Positions 18,262 to 26,049 of a stretch of 64,000 nucleotides of DNA are shown piece by piece (position 1 is the first letter of the stretch; every line of letters begins with the position of its first letter). The translations under genes and the position numbers were made by a program. The DNA comes from DATFJT01 sp965230755 (GTDB lineage Bacteria; Bacteroidota; Bacteroidia; Chitinophagales; Saprospiraceae), in assembly GCA_965230755.1 (NCBI GenBank), contig CBDDLT010000016.1, positions 1 through 64,000 on the forward strand, read 5' to 3'. The notes under the pieces are model-generated. The model was not told the origin of the DNA. It was given only the letters and a program-made list of their open reading frames with translations, and made no database searches.

Positions 18262-19683
18262 ATGATACTTAGATTTATCATCGTTTTATGTGTCTTGATA
18301 TCGCTCTGCGGATTCAGCTTGCAGGGTCAGGAGGTTCCGACGAAAGCTTCCGAGATCTTCAAAATGGAGGATTTCCGGGGCGTCGAACTATTGGGTAGAT
18401 ACGGTGATGATATTATCCTTACACTAAATCATGAAGACAGAAAGAAGATTCTCGTCTTTAACGACAACCTAAGACTTCGCAAAGAAGCTTCTATTCGATA
18501 TCACTTTAGAAAGCGACCTCAGGATTTGTTTGTTTACCAAGACACCATTTATCACTTATATGTAAGAAAAAATGGGCTTCAAGCCTTCATAGAATGCGAG
18601 AGAATGGATCTCAACTTAGAACCCGTAGATACGAGTACCATATACTCTGAGCCCTATCGTTTCAATTTCGATTATTACTATGGATTCACAGAAGATAATA
18701 GTCCGAATTATTGTTTCTTCCGAGAGGATCACGGCAATACACTAAAGATCTTGAGATTTTCAAAATTGGATCTCGCGGCCATTGATACGACCATAATAGA
18801 AATTCAGAATTACGCGCTCAATCAAATGTCTTTTCACGGAGCAATGGACGATCGCGGAGACACCTATTTTGCCATCAACAAAAACAACAATTCCATCAAA
18901 AAATCGAGTTCTCAATGGCAAGTATTTAAAATGGGTGGAAACGATGATAGGGTTTATCAAATAAAAATGGAGGACCGTCTTAGCACCAGTGCAGTCATCG
19001 AATATGATCAACTTCAAGATGTTTTATTCATCGGTGGATATTATGGAACCAAATCGGAGGATCTCAGTTCTGGGTCCTATCGCATCCTGATCGATTTCGA
19101 GAATGGCAACTGGAGAGTAGATGAAGAGGAATTTGACAGAGAAACAGTTCTTGAAATGACCGGCAAAAGGAGATTTACTAAGAGAATCATCCCATCTCTT
19201 CAGGCCAAGGAAGTTATATTGAGACAGGATGGTGGTGTCCTGATACTCGGAGAACATGAAAAAGTGATGAACCAGACCAATAGCATCAGTATGACTGGGG
19301 TCGAATTAGCGCCAAGGCAAACCTTTTTTCTCGAACATGCTTTGTTATCATCTTTCGATCCTCAGTTCAATTCGGAATGGAATCAAATTATTTTTAAGCG
19401 CCAACATTCCCAAAACGATGATGCCAAGTATTCCTCTTTCTTAAGCCTTCATTCGACCAGTGAACTATGTATTGTCGTCAATGATGAAGTCACCAATAGA
19501 AATACGATAAGTAAATACGAAGTCCAACCCAATGGCCGGGTAATGCGTCGACATTTTGTTCCAGATGGTATAGAGTATCCGAATATTGCATTCCGCAATG
19601 GAGTGCAGTTCGATCACGAAAAATTTTATGTCATCGAATACCCAAAACCCAATAGATTTAGACTGATGGAAATCGGTTTTTAA
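18262..19683 (+). CDS. Secreted protein of unknown function
   Basis: The 473-residue protein has a signal peptide (MILRFIIVLCVLISLCGFSLQGQ) and no family I recognise. The mature part is strand-rich with short irregular repeats (LFIGGYYGTKSEDLSSGSYRI, VLILGEHEKVM), suggestive of a beta-propeller-like fold, but this is a guess. It is divergent from the secreted-protein gene upstream and converges with lysR; the two stop codons overlap in the shared sequence TTAA at 19680-19683. Confidence 0.75.
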   Translation: MILRFIIVLCVLISLCGFSLQGQEVPTKASEIFKMEDFRGVELLGRYGDDIILTLNHEDRKKILVFNDNLRLRKEASIRYHFRKRPQDLFVYQDTIYHLYVRKNGLQAFIECERMDLNLEPVDTSTIYSEPYRFNFDYYYGFTEDNSPNYCFFREDHGNTLKILRFSKLDLAAIDTTIIEIQNYALNQMSFHGAMDDRGDTYFAINKNNNSIKKSSSQWQVFKMGGNDDRVYQIKMEDRLSTSAVIEYDQLQDVLFIGGYYGTKSEDLSSGSYRILIDFENGNWRVDEEEFDRETVLEMTGKRRFTKRIIPSLQAKEVILRQDGGVLILGEHEKVMNQTNSISMTGVELAPRQTFFLEHALLSSFDPQFNSEWNQIIFKRQHSQNDDAKYSSFLSLHSTSELCIVVNDEVTNRNTISKYEVQPNGRVMRRHFVPDGIEYPNIAFRNGVQFDHEKFYVIEYPKPNRFRLMEIGF

Positions 19684-20579
19684 ACACCGTTTTGGGCCAC
19701 GAATTCTTCACGCATATTGGCTACAAAATCCTTGATGTATTTTTTGTTTCTGTCCTCTTTTCTGAATACCAGATAATGCGTCCGCTTCAATCCTTTCGCA
19801 CCGATCTTTCTCGAGCAAATACTCTCCGGAATATGAAGAGAAGACAAAGTCCATTTCGGAACACAAAATACGCCCATATTGATCTGGACCATTTCCAATG
19901 CAATGGCAGGAAAAGGGATGGCAATAATCTTGGCTGGTTCTACCCCAGAAGGTCTTAGAAAATTCTCATAAACAGAAACACTGCTTAAAGGATATGAATG
20001 GATGATTAGATTTAAGCCTTTAAAATCTTCCGCATCAATATGGGCCTTATCTGCCAAGTCATGATCGTGATGGACCCAACAAAATACTTCATCCTGCTGT
20101 AGGGAAACAGCACCTAGAGATGGGTGCTCAGGAGCTTTTGTGACCAGGGCCAGATCTATTTTCTTTTGTAAAAGATGCTCGATAGGTCGATGATCTCCAT
20201 CGATGACGATATCCGCTTCTATTTCCGGGTATAAGATGTTCATCTTCTGAATAAAAGACGGTAAACCCATGTAAAACGAATAACATTCCGTGGCAATTCT
20301 AACAATGCCCTTTTCTCCTTTTTTGATTTTCTTTATAGCATCCAGTCCGGAGTCCACTTTTGATAAAACTTCGACCGAAAGATCATACAGTGCACGACCC
20401 TCATCGGTCAATGTCCAGTTATTTCTGCTTCGAAAAAAAATCTTGAAGCCAAGATCCTCCTCCAATTCTCTGAGTTGGTGGCTAATCGCTGATTGGGTCA
20501 AATACAACTTGCCCGAAGAATTGGCAATACTGCCCTCCTCAGTGATGGCCTTGATCAATCTGAAATGCTTTAAATCCAT
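19680..20579 (-). CDS. LysR-family transcriptional regulator
   Basis: The 299-residue protein has the standard LysR layout: an N-terminal winged HTH (MDLKHFRLIKAITEEGSIANSS... LYLTQSAISHQLRELEEDLG, residues 1-60), a linker helix, and a type 2 periplasmic-binding-like effector domain (residues 90-295). It is divergent from the rhodanese-PhzF genes, and the 139-bp gap holds a 15-bp palindrome and a promoter, so it probably controls that operon and itself. The inducer is unknown. Confidence 0.93.
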   Translation of the reverse strand: MDLKHFRLIKAITEEGSIANSSGKLYLTQSAISHQLRELEEDLGFKIFFRSRNNWTLTDEGRALYDLSVEVLSKVDSGLDAIKKIKKGEKGIVRIATECYSFYMGLPSFIQKMNILYPEIEADIVIDGDHRPIEHLLQKKIDLALVTKAPEHPSLGAVSLQQDEVFCWVHHDHDLADKAHIDAEDFKGLNLIIHSYPLSSVSVYENFLRPSGVEPAKIIAIPFPAIALEMVQINMGVFCVPKWTLSSLHIPESICSRKIGAKGLKRTHYLVFRKEDRNKKYIKDFVANMREEFVAQNGV

Positions 20580-20614
20580 CTCAACAAAGCTAATGAAGTA
20601 TCCTGACTGTATCG

Positions 20615-20629
20615 TTGAAAAAATTTCAA
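20615..20629. promoter_or_regulatory. Candidate LysR operator palindrome
   Basis: TTGAAAAAATTTCAA is a perfect 15-bp palindrome with a T-N11-A core as in LysR-type boxes. It is 36 bp upstream of the lysR ATG and 54 bp upstream of the -7 box of the divergent rhodanese gene. The position fits an autoregulatory/activation site; binding is inferred. Confidence 0.45.
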
Positions 20630-20682
20630 TTATAAGTCCGCCAATTTCAATTTCATTTCATGCTTTCGGCCAACTCCTGTCA

Positions 20683-20690
20683 TAGCTTTG
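20683..20690 (+). promoter_or_regulatory. Bacteroidota -7 box for the rhodanese-PhzF genes
   Basis: TAGCTTTG matches TAnnTTTG and ends 28 bases before the TTG start at 20719. No strong -33 TTTG is present, which would fit an activator-dependent promoter. Confidence 0.5.
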
Positions 20691-20718
20691 TTTTATTGTT
20701 TCATTAAAATCAAAAGCA

Positions 20719-21111
20719 TTGAACAATCAAATCAGGTACTATCAGGAAAAATTACAATTCGAAATAGATCCCTCTGATTTATTTAAATTACTTCAGAGTG
20801 AGAAAAAATACGTCCCGCTGGATGCCAGAACTCAGGAAGCTTTCGAAAAAGAGAGAATTCCAGGAGCTATTAATATCCCCCATCGAACCATGAGCTCTGA
20901 TTCTACCGCTCATTTAGATCGAAATAATATCTATGTTTGCTACTGCGATGGAATTGGTTGTAATGCTTCGACAAAAGGAGCTCTAAACATGGCAAAATTG
21001 GGATTCAATGTGCTCGAACTTATCGGAGGTCTTCAATGGTGGATCATCGATGGTTATGCTACCGAAGGAGAAGAATCCAGTGATGGAGCCGCGATTTCCT
21101 GCGCTTGTTAA
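20719..21111 (+). CDS. Rhodanese-like domain protein
   Basis: A 130-residue single rhodanese domain: PLDARTQEAFEKERIPGAINIPH near residue 32 and an active-site loop VCYCDGIGCNAS near residue 74 with the candidate catalytic cysteine, then NVLELIGGLQWW. Rhodaneses carry sulfur as a cysteine persulfide; the acceptor is unknown. The first in-frame start is TTG at 20719; no ATG occurs before the conserved domain. It ends in SCAC, an unusual extra cysteine pair. It is followed after 12 bp by a PhzF-like gene. Confidence 0.85.
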   Translation: MNNQIRYYQEKLQFEIDPSDLFKLLQSEKKYVPLDARTQEAFEKERIPGAINIPHRTMSSDSTAHLDRNNIYVCYCDGIGCNASTKGALNMAKLGFNVLELIGGLQWWIIDGYATEGEESSDGAAISCAC

Positions 21112-21123
21112 AATAAACTGCTT

Positions 21124-21924
21124 ATGGAAGCTTATATCGTTGACTCTTTTACGAATACCCCCTTTAAGGGAAATCCTGCCGGAGTCTGTCTCTATTCGGG
21201 AAATTTGAGTGAAGAAAAGATGCTGAGCATCGCCGATGAACTCAATTTCTCAGAAACCGCTTTTGTTCGAGGTTTATCTAATCCGAACGAATTCAGCATT
21301 CGCTATTTTTCTCCAAAAATGGAAATTCCACTTTGCGGACATGCAACCTTGGCTTCTGCAAAAGTTTTATACAGTAGAGGAGCTGCGGATGACCTATTGT
21401 TCATTACTCATGAAGGGGTTCATCTTCCAGTAAAAAAAATAGCTGATCGAATCGGAATGTTATTTCCCGTCTATGACTTACAGCCAGGACAAGCCAATGC
21501 GGAATTCTTATCCGCTTTGGGATTGAGGGAAATTGAACATTGCTTGTACAGTCCGGAGACAAATTCTCTATTTCTTGAAATTGGAGATCCCAATATCCTG
21601 AAGAATCTAAGTCCCGACTTTGATGCCCTATTAAAATCCAGAAATGATATTAATGGAGTATCGATCAGTTCCCCGTCGGATCACCCCGATTATGACTTTT
21701 TCTCAAGATATTTCTGGCCTTGGGGAGGAACCAATGAGGATCCGGTCACAGGAGGCACCCATACTTTTTTGACCAAGTATTGGGCGAACAAACTGGGTAA
21801 AAATACTTTGCGTTCCTATCAATGTTCGAAAAGAGGAGGGTCGATGGAGCTGGAATTGAGAGAAGATAAAGTCTTGATAAAAGCAGAAGCAGTTATTTTA
21901 TTCGAAGGTAAATTCAATTTATGA
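21124..21924 (+). CDS. PhzF-family epimerase/isomerase-like protein
   Basis: The 266-residue protein has the diaminopimelate-epimerase-like fold of the PhzF family: FTNTPFKGNPAGVCL at residues 9-23, LNFSETAFVRG with the conserved Glu near 43, IRYFSPKMEIPLCGHATLASA near 58, and RYFWPWGGTNEDPVTGGTH near 198. PhzF itself isomerises a phenazine precursor, but there are no other phenazine genes here, so this is a generic family member with unknown substrate. Its stop overlaps the next start (ATGA). Confidence 0.88.
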   Translation: MEAYIVDSFTNTPFKGNPAGVCLYSGNLSEEKMLSIADELNFSETAFVRGLSNPNEFSIRYFSPKMEIPLCGHATLASAKVLYSRGAADDLLFITHEGVHLPVKKIADRIGMLFPVYDLQPGQANAEFLSALGLREIEHCLYSPETNSLFLEIGDPNILKNLSPDFDALLKSRNDINGVSISSPSDHPDYDFFSRYFWPWGGTNEDPVTGGTHTFLTKYWANKLGKNTLRSYQCSKRGGSMELELREDKVLIKAEAVILFEGKFNL

Positions 21925-22274
21925 TCAATTATCACAACAGACGATTCAAAGTGATGAGCAATTCGGACAATGGAGAATTGGACACGAGCCTCATTTTTAG
22001 ATATGAGCAATACGGTAAAATTCTGTTATGCCGATATTCAGGAGGAGCAGTTGTGCAAGGGCAAATTTTAGGATCTGTGTCCCCAGAATGTATCATTTCC
22101 TTGGTTTATCAGCAAGTAAATACAGGAGGAGATATAAAGACGGGAAAGTGCACTTCTATACCTGAGATTTTGGAAGATGGAAGAATTAGATTGAAAGAAT
22201 CATGGCAGTGGACCAATGGCGATTTGTCCAAAGGAGAATCTGTTCTAGAAGAACTGTTGGAAGAAGAAAATTAA
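21921..22274 (+). CDS. Small conserved protein annotated in databases as N-acetylglutamate synthase-like
   Basis: The 117-residue product resembles a small family (MINYHNRRFKVMSNSDNGEL, then WQWTNGDLSKGES near the end) that is widely labelled n-acetylglutamate synthase on weak grounds. There is no GNAT acetyl-CoA motif, so I would not assign that reaction. It overlaps the PhzF stop by 4 bp and is co-translated. A shorter start at residue 12 is possible. Confidence 0.75.
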   Translation: MINYHNRRFKVMSNSDNGELDTSLIFRYEQYGKILLCRYSGGAVVQGQILGSVSPECIISLVYQQVNTGGDIKTGKCTSIPEILEDGRIRLKESWQWTNGDLSKGESVLEELLEEEN

Positions 22275-22305
22275 TCAGTGAAAGCTATATTTTAAACTAA
22301 ATACT

Positions 22306-22755
22306 ATGGATACTATTCAACATCTCGAAAATAATATTGATCAGTTTTTAAAAAGTTTTGAAAAAGATTTGGACTGGTCTTATCGATACGCTCCCGGAAA
22401 GTGGTCCAGAAAAGAAATCCTGGGTCATCTTGTAGATTCTGCACGATACAACTTGGAGAGATTTACGGAAATTAGCTATAAGCCTCAACCCTACATAGTG
22501 CATACTTATGATCAAGATGATCTTGTCAAAATCAATGCCTACGATGCAATGGATAGTTCAGAGGTAATTCAGTTGTGGCAGGTGCTCAATCAACAGATCA
22601 TCAGAGTGCTAGGTAATATACCGGAATCTACATTCGACTATAAAATAATTCTACCTTCAGGAGAAGAAAATACTTTTCGGTTCCTAGCAGAAGATTACGT
22701 CGTTCATATGGAACATCACATGAAACAATTCGAACATCAAAAGAAAAGTAAGTAA
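22306..22755 (+). CDS. DinB-like four-helix-bundle protein
   Basis: The 149-residue protein resembles the DinB/YfiT metal-binding superfamily: WSYRYAPGKWSRKEILGHLVDSARY near residue 25 with the first histidine, and a C-terminal YVVHMEHHMKQFEHQKK with further candidate ligands. Members include thiol-dependent transferases; substrate unknown. It ends 5 bp before the stop of a convergent lipoprotein gene. Confidence 0.85.
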   Translation: MDTIQHLENNIDQFLKSFEKDLDWSYRYAPGKWSRKEILGHLVDSARYNLERFTEISYKPQPYIVHTYDQDDLVKINAYDAMDSSEVIQLWQVLNQQIIRVLGNIPESTFDYKIILPSGEENTFRFLAEDYVVHMEHHMKQFEHQKKSK

Positions 22756-22760
22756 TAATC

Positions 22761-23330
22761 CTAATTAATCCTCATAAATTTGCTGATGGCCTGCACCTCC
22801 TGTCTAGTCGTTGTTCCAGTACTAGGATCCGTTGTGGTTGAACTATCATCCGTCCGAAATTCTAGATTATCACCATTCAAAGTGTAATCTGCCATGCTTT
22901 CCTGATTTTCTTCCGTTGTTGAAGATCCATCCACCGAGTAAGAAACCAAACCATTACTTGTGGTAAGGGTCATTCCATCAGCTGACCAATTTCCTGTTGT
23001 CTCTGAAACATTAACAGGAACATCAAAAGTAAAAGTCTGACCAGAGCCAGTAACTGTCAGGGCAATAGTATAAGATCCCATGGCTTCATACTCCATTGGG
23101 TTTTCTTTAAACTCAAAGGTGTAATTCATGTCTTTTCCTTCACCATTAAAATCAGAAGTAAAAGATTGTCCCATTACAGTGCTTACACTGGTTCCCGTGT
23201 ATGTAAATTCAACCATTTCCCATGTTCCTACCAAATCATTTCCACCAGTAGATTCTGAGGAAGAGTCATCGTCACATGAATAAAAAAAGAATACTGAAAA
23301 CATCAAAAGGATTGTACTAATTCTAAGCAT
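22761..23330 (-). CDS. Lipocalin-like lipoprotein
   Basis: The best start is the ATG at 23330, giving 189 residues with a lipoprotein signal (MLRISTILLMFSVFFFYSC, lipidated Cys19), then an acidic/Ser linker and GTWEMVEFTYTG, the opening of lipocalin-like domains in Bacteroidota lipoproteins. The remainder is Thr/Ser-rich beta strand sequence ending QAISKFMRIN. A longer frame to 23423 runs into A/T-rich non-coding sequence. Function unknown; outer-membrane or periplasmic location. Confidence 0.78.
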   Translation of the reverse strand: MLRISTILLMFSVFFFYSCDDDSSSESTGGNDLVGTWEMVEFTYTGTSVSTVMGQSFTSDFNGEGKDMNYTFEFKENPMEYEAMGSYTIALTVTGSGQTFTFDVPVNVSETTGNWSADGMTLTTSNGLVSYSVDGSSTTEENQESMADYTLNGDNLEFRTDDSSTTTDPSTGTTTRQEVQAISKFMRIN

Positions 23331-23487
23331 ATCTAAATTTTTTGCGCAAGTTAATAAAAACAGAAATAGAATTAAAAATGAATAATTAAAAATTAAAAAT
23401 GGCCTCAAACGTGTAGAAATCATTTCTAATCAATGTTTTATACAGAGCAATACATTAATACAGGATTTAAAAATCGCATGTTTGAAG

Positions 23488-23522
23488 GTGATCTGTGATT
23501 AGTGATCGGTGATAAGTGATGT
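23488..23522. repeat. Imperfect heptamer tandem repeat GTGATNN at IS border
   Basis: Five successive 7-base units GTGATCT, GTGATTA, GTGATCG, GTGATAA, GTGATGT run up to and into the left end of the insertion sequence. The right flank (24912-24932) holds the same type of repeat in inverse orientation (TAACTGG TAACTAATCAC). Confidence 0.6.
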
Positions 23523-23590
23523 CTCGTCCTAAAATAAGTTTACACGATTAAATAATAATCCTAGCATAGGTTGACATAGGTTTCTAAGTC

Positions 23591-24493
23591 CTAAAATAGG
23601 TTTACATTTTGAGTTTTTGCTGATTTCCATAAATTCTTTGGTTTTAAATTTTTGTTTGCTTCAATTTCATTAGGAGTAAAGAGTCCTATACTGTAATGAG
23701 GTCTTTGGTTGTTATAAAGTTTAACTGCTTTATCTAGCTCTATTTTAGCCTGTTTCAAGGAGGTAATTTTTAGGTCCTTTAAATACTCATTCTTTATGAT
23801 TCCGTTTATTCTTTCGGCTACTGCATTATCTCTTGGATCACCAGTTTGTGTCATACTGATTGCTATACCTTTTGATCGAAGTAATGATACATATTGATAG
23901 CTACAATATTGAAATCCTCGATCCGAATGATGTATCAGATGATAAGGAGTTTCTTGTTCTAAGCTATTAAAAGCCATTTTCAGTGCCTCGATACTTTCTT
24001 TGACCTTTAGAGAGTGGCTTACATTAAATCCTATGACCTTGTGGGTATATGCATCCGTTATAAAACTGATATACAAAAAGCCTCGTACTGTTTTGAGGTA
24101 AGTAATATCACTAACCCATAACTGATTTTTTCTTTCTAGATTTATCCCTTCTATTAGATTAGGCCATTTCTTAAAATTATGGATAGAGTTAGTGGTTCGA
24201 ACTCTTCGTTTTCTTCTTTTTATCAACAAGTTATGGTTTTTAAGTAAGTCAAAAAACGCATCTCTTCCCAGCTTGATATTGTGCATTTCAAGATCGGCTT
24301 GAATCTTCTTAAATAGCTTCCTTCCTCCCATAAATCTATGCTGTTTTCGTATCGCATGGACCCATTTCAAAATGAGAGCTTCATCTAATCTTTCTTGTGC
24401 TTTTCGCTTTTGATATTGATAATAAGCTTGTCGACTTACTCCAAGTAATGTGCACAACCGTTGAATCTGAACTGTTGGTTTATCTGTCTTCAT
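23591..24493 (-). CDS. IS3-family transposase OrfB (DDE integrase catalytic domain)
   Basis: The 300-residue frame has the HTH_21 segment RKQHRFMGGRKLFKKIQ (~residue 48) and an rve core with the DDE triad: LWVSDITYLKT (~124), HHSDRGFQYCS (~188) and AVAERINGIIKNEYL (~224), D-D-35-E spacing as in IS3. The frame is open upstream of its ATG to the slippery site, so the working transposase is most likely an OrfAB fusion made by -1 frameshifting; the isolated start at 24493 may also be used. All catalytic residues are present, so the element may be active. Confidence 0.92.
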   Translation of the reverse strand: MKTDKPTVQIQRLCTLLGVSRQAYYQYQKRKAQERLDEALILKWVHAIRKQHRFMGGRKLFKKIQADLEMHNIKLGRDAFFDLLKNHNLLIKRRKRRVRTTNSIHNFKKWPNLIEGINLERKNQLWVSDITYLKTVRGFLYISFITDAYTHKVIGFNVSHSLKVKESIEALKMAFNSLEQETPYHLIHHSDRGFQYCSYQYVSLLRSKGIAISMTQTGDPRDNAVAERINGIIKNEYLKDLKITSLKQAKIELDKAVKLYNNQRPHYSIGLFTPNEIEANKNLKPKNLWKSAKTQNVNLF

Positions 24494-24501
24494 CTGTTGA
24501 A

Positions 24502-24870
24502 TTACTTGGAATCGAACTTTTTTTCAATCTTGATTTGATAAACCTCTTCCGCTTTCTTGATCATTCGCTCATACAACTCCAGCTTTAAGCGTAATTGCTC
24601 ATTCTCTTGTTCTAAAGCACTCTTCCTTGCTGATTGGCTTTTCTTTTCCTTCTTAAATTCAGACAAAGCTTTTGTTTTTGGAAAGATACCCCTTTCATAT
24701 TCATCCTCATAACCCAACTGACGTATCCAGTTCGTTAATGTAGAACTACCTCTAATCCCATATCGGTTAAGTACTTCTTTTTGGGTCTCTTCTCCCCTTA
24801 AATATTCCAATACCACCTTCTGTTTTAACTCTCTAGCGTAACGCTTACTTTTACCAGCTTTTCGTCCCAT
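24502..24870 (-). CDS. IS3-family transposase OrfA (DNA-binding HTH)
   Basis: The 122-residue product from the ATG at 24870 has an HTH_8/IS3 OrfA helix-turn-helix (AGKSKRYARELKQKVVLEYL, then KEVLNRYGIRGSSTLTNWIRQ) followed by a leucine-zipper-like coiled coil (ARKSALEQENEQLRLKLELY). An ATG at 24912 is outside the element and can be discarded. Near the 3' end the codons GAA AAA AAG form the shift site for OrfAB. Confidence 0.88.
   Translation of the reverse strand: MGRKAGKSKRYARELKQKVVLEYLRGEETQKEVLNRYGIRGSSTLTNWIRQLGYEDEYERGIFPKTKALSEFKKEKKSQSARKSALEQENEQLRLKLELYERMIKKAEEVYQIKIEKKFDSK
24517..24523 (-). other. Programmed -1 frameshift slippery heptamer A AAA AAG
   Basis: Read on the minus strand in the orfA frame, the heptamer is A AAA AAG, the canonical IS3-family slip site. 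After a -1 shift the next codons GTT CGA TTC CAA GTA ATT CAA CAG are open and run directly into the orfB ATG at 24493. Confidence 0.85.
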
Positions 24871-24928
24871 TTTACACCGCTTTTTGTGTAAACCTATTTT
24901 AGGACAAGACATAACTGGTAACTAATCA

Positions 24929-25999
24929 CTACCCCTCAAACCTAAGGCTGTGCAATATATGCTTCAACTCCTTCATAAGATTTCTTTTTTCCTTAGAAGG
25001 AGCGTGAACAAAGAAGTCAATGAATAGGAGATTTTTTCGGTCGGGATACATGATGATGTAGGAAGCAAATGGTCCTCCCAGAAAATCATTATAGATTTCC
25101 CATATCCCCAGGGCTTCCAGAGCGTATTGACCATTGATTTTTTTGGATTCCGTTATTAGTGGTAAATCCACATCATTGATCCTCATATAGCTTCCCTCTA
25201 TTGTGGTGGAAATGAACTCTGCCCCTAAAGTATCCCTTAGTTCTTTGATGAAAGCTTTGGTCAATTGAGATTCCGATGAGTAGGGAATCTTTGTTATCAT
25301 GATGTTTCTGTTGATTTTTTCAGAATCACCTCGCAACCATAAAAACCCTTTTTCGTGGATCGCATCCCTATAATAAGCGGGAATCTTTAATTCGACCTGA
25401 AAACTGTCCAGTATTAACTTCTCTAATAAATTGGAGTTTCCTTGAGAATACAGCTCTTTAGAGAGCAACGGTACTTCATGGCGATCCACCTCTCTGGCAA
25501 TGATTTCTTTGTATTTTCTGAGCTGCGACATAAGCTGATCCTCATCCCTTCCATTCAGAAACAATAGGAGCTGATCTCTTGCCCACTTATTCCTCCCTTT
25601 GATCAGGCGCATGGTATCCAAATTTATTTTTTTCAAATCCGATTGGAACAGCTTCAATGTTTTAGAATCAGCAGCAGAGTGATCGATCAGTACCAGGAAA
25701 TTGGACAATTCTTTTCTTATAGGTTTGTCATAAAGCGCTTCAGGAGTGAAAAAACGCACATTGTAAAAAGCCTCTCTCTGAGGTAAAATCGGATAATATC
25801 GTTCAAAGTACGCTCTAAGGCTATCTCCTAAATCAGAATTCCACATGCTGGAGTCGGCTATAACATTTAGATCACTAACTCCTCCAAAGGAACTTGGCAA
25901 ATTGCGATTCAATCCACTCGATTGATCCTTCGTACATGAGGAAAAAACGAATGCGAGCAGTACAACTACCCCAAAACACCTTAGAAATTTGCTCAACAT
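24929..25999 (-). CDS. DUF4837 family lipoprotein
   Basis: The 356-residue precursor has a lipoprotein signal (MLSKFLRCFGVVVLLAFVFSSC, Cys22). The mature part fits DUF4837: LPSSFGGVSDLNVIADSSMWNSDLGDSL, pieces of which sit near residue 34, and the C-terminal block GGPFASYIIMYPDRK near 305 followed by a short helix. DUF4837 proteins are found in Bacteroidota envelopes; their role is unknown. An IS3 element has inserted just behind its stop codon without damaging it. Confidence 0.82.
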   Translation of the reverse strand: MLSKFLRCFGVVVLLAFVFSSCTKDQSSGLNRNLPSSFGGVSDLNVIADSSMWNSDLGDSLRAYFERYYPILPQREAFYNVRFFTPEALYDKPIRKELSNFLVLIDHSAADSKTLKLFQSDLKKINLDTMRLIKGRNKWARDQLLLFLNGRDEDQLMSQLRKYKEIIAREVDRHEVPLLSKELYSQGNSNLLEKLILDSFQVELKIPAYYRDAIHEKGFLWLRGDSEKINRNIMITKIPYSSESQLTKAFIKELRDTLGAEFISTTIEGSYMRINDVDLPLITESKKINGQYALEALGIWEIYNDFLGGPFASYIIMYPDRKNLLFIDFFVHAPSKEKRNLMKELKHILHSLRFEG

Positions 26000-26049
26000 A
26001 TCTACTTTACATATTAGATGCGGTATGCAAGGTAAAGGGCGTGTAGCAA

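Larger units (their letters stand above)
23520..24911 (-). mobile_element. IS3-family insertion sequence, complete
   Basis: A 1392-bp element with 26-bp terminal inverted repeats that match at 24 positions; both ends begin TGTCT and share GTCCTAAAATA-GTTTACAC. The ends are 5'-TG...CA-3' as in the IS3 family. It encodes orfA and orfB in -1 relation. No convincing 3-5 bp target duplication is seen (TGA left, TAA right). A second, perfect 19-bp copy of the inner repeat core (GTCCTAAAATAGGTTTACA) lies inside the left end at 23588-23606, overlapping the orfB stop. The element sits 17 bp downstream of the DUF4837 gene. Confidence 0.92.

Noticed and set aside
21124..21924. Phenazine biosynthesis
   Set aside because: Only a PhzF-family protein is present and this family is wide; no phzA-G genes.
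21921..22274. N-acetylglutamate synthase as a real function
   Set aside because: No acetyltransferase motif and no arginine genes near; the name is a database habit.
23588..24905. Shorter IS ending at the inner perfect 19-bp repeats
   Set aside because: The outer 26-bp ends begin with TG as in IS3 elements and extend the match; the inner core is kept as a curiosity.
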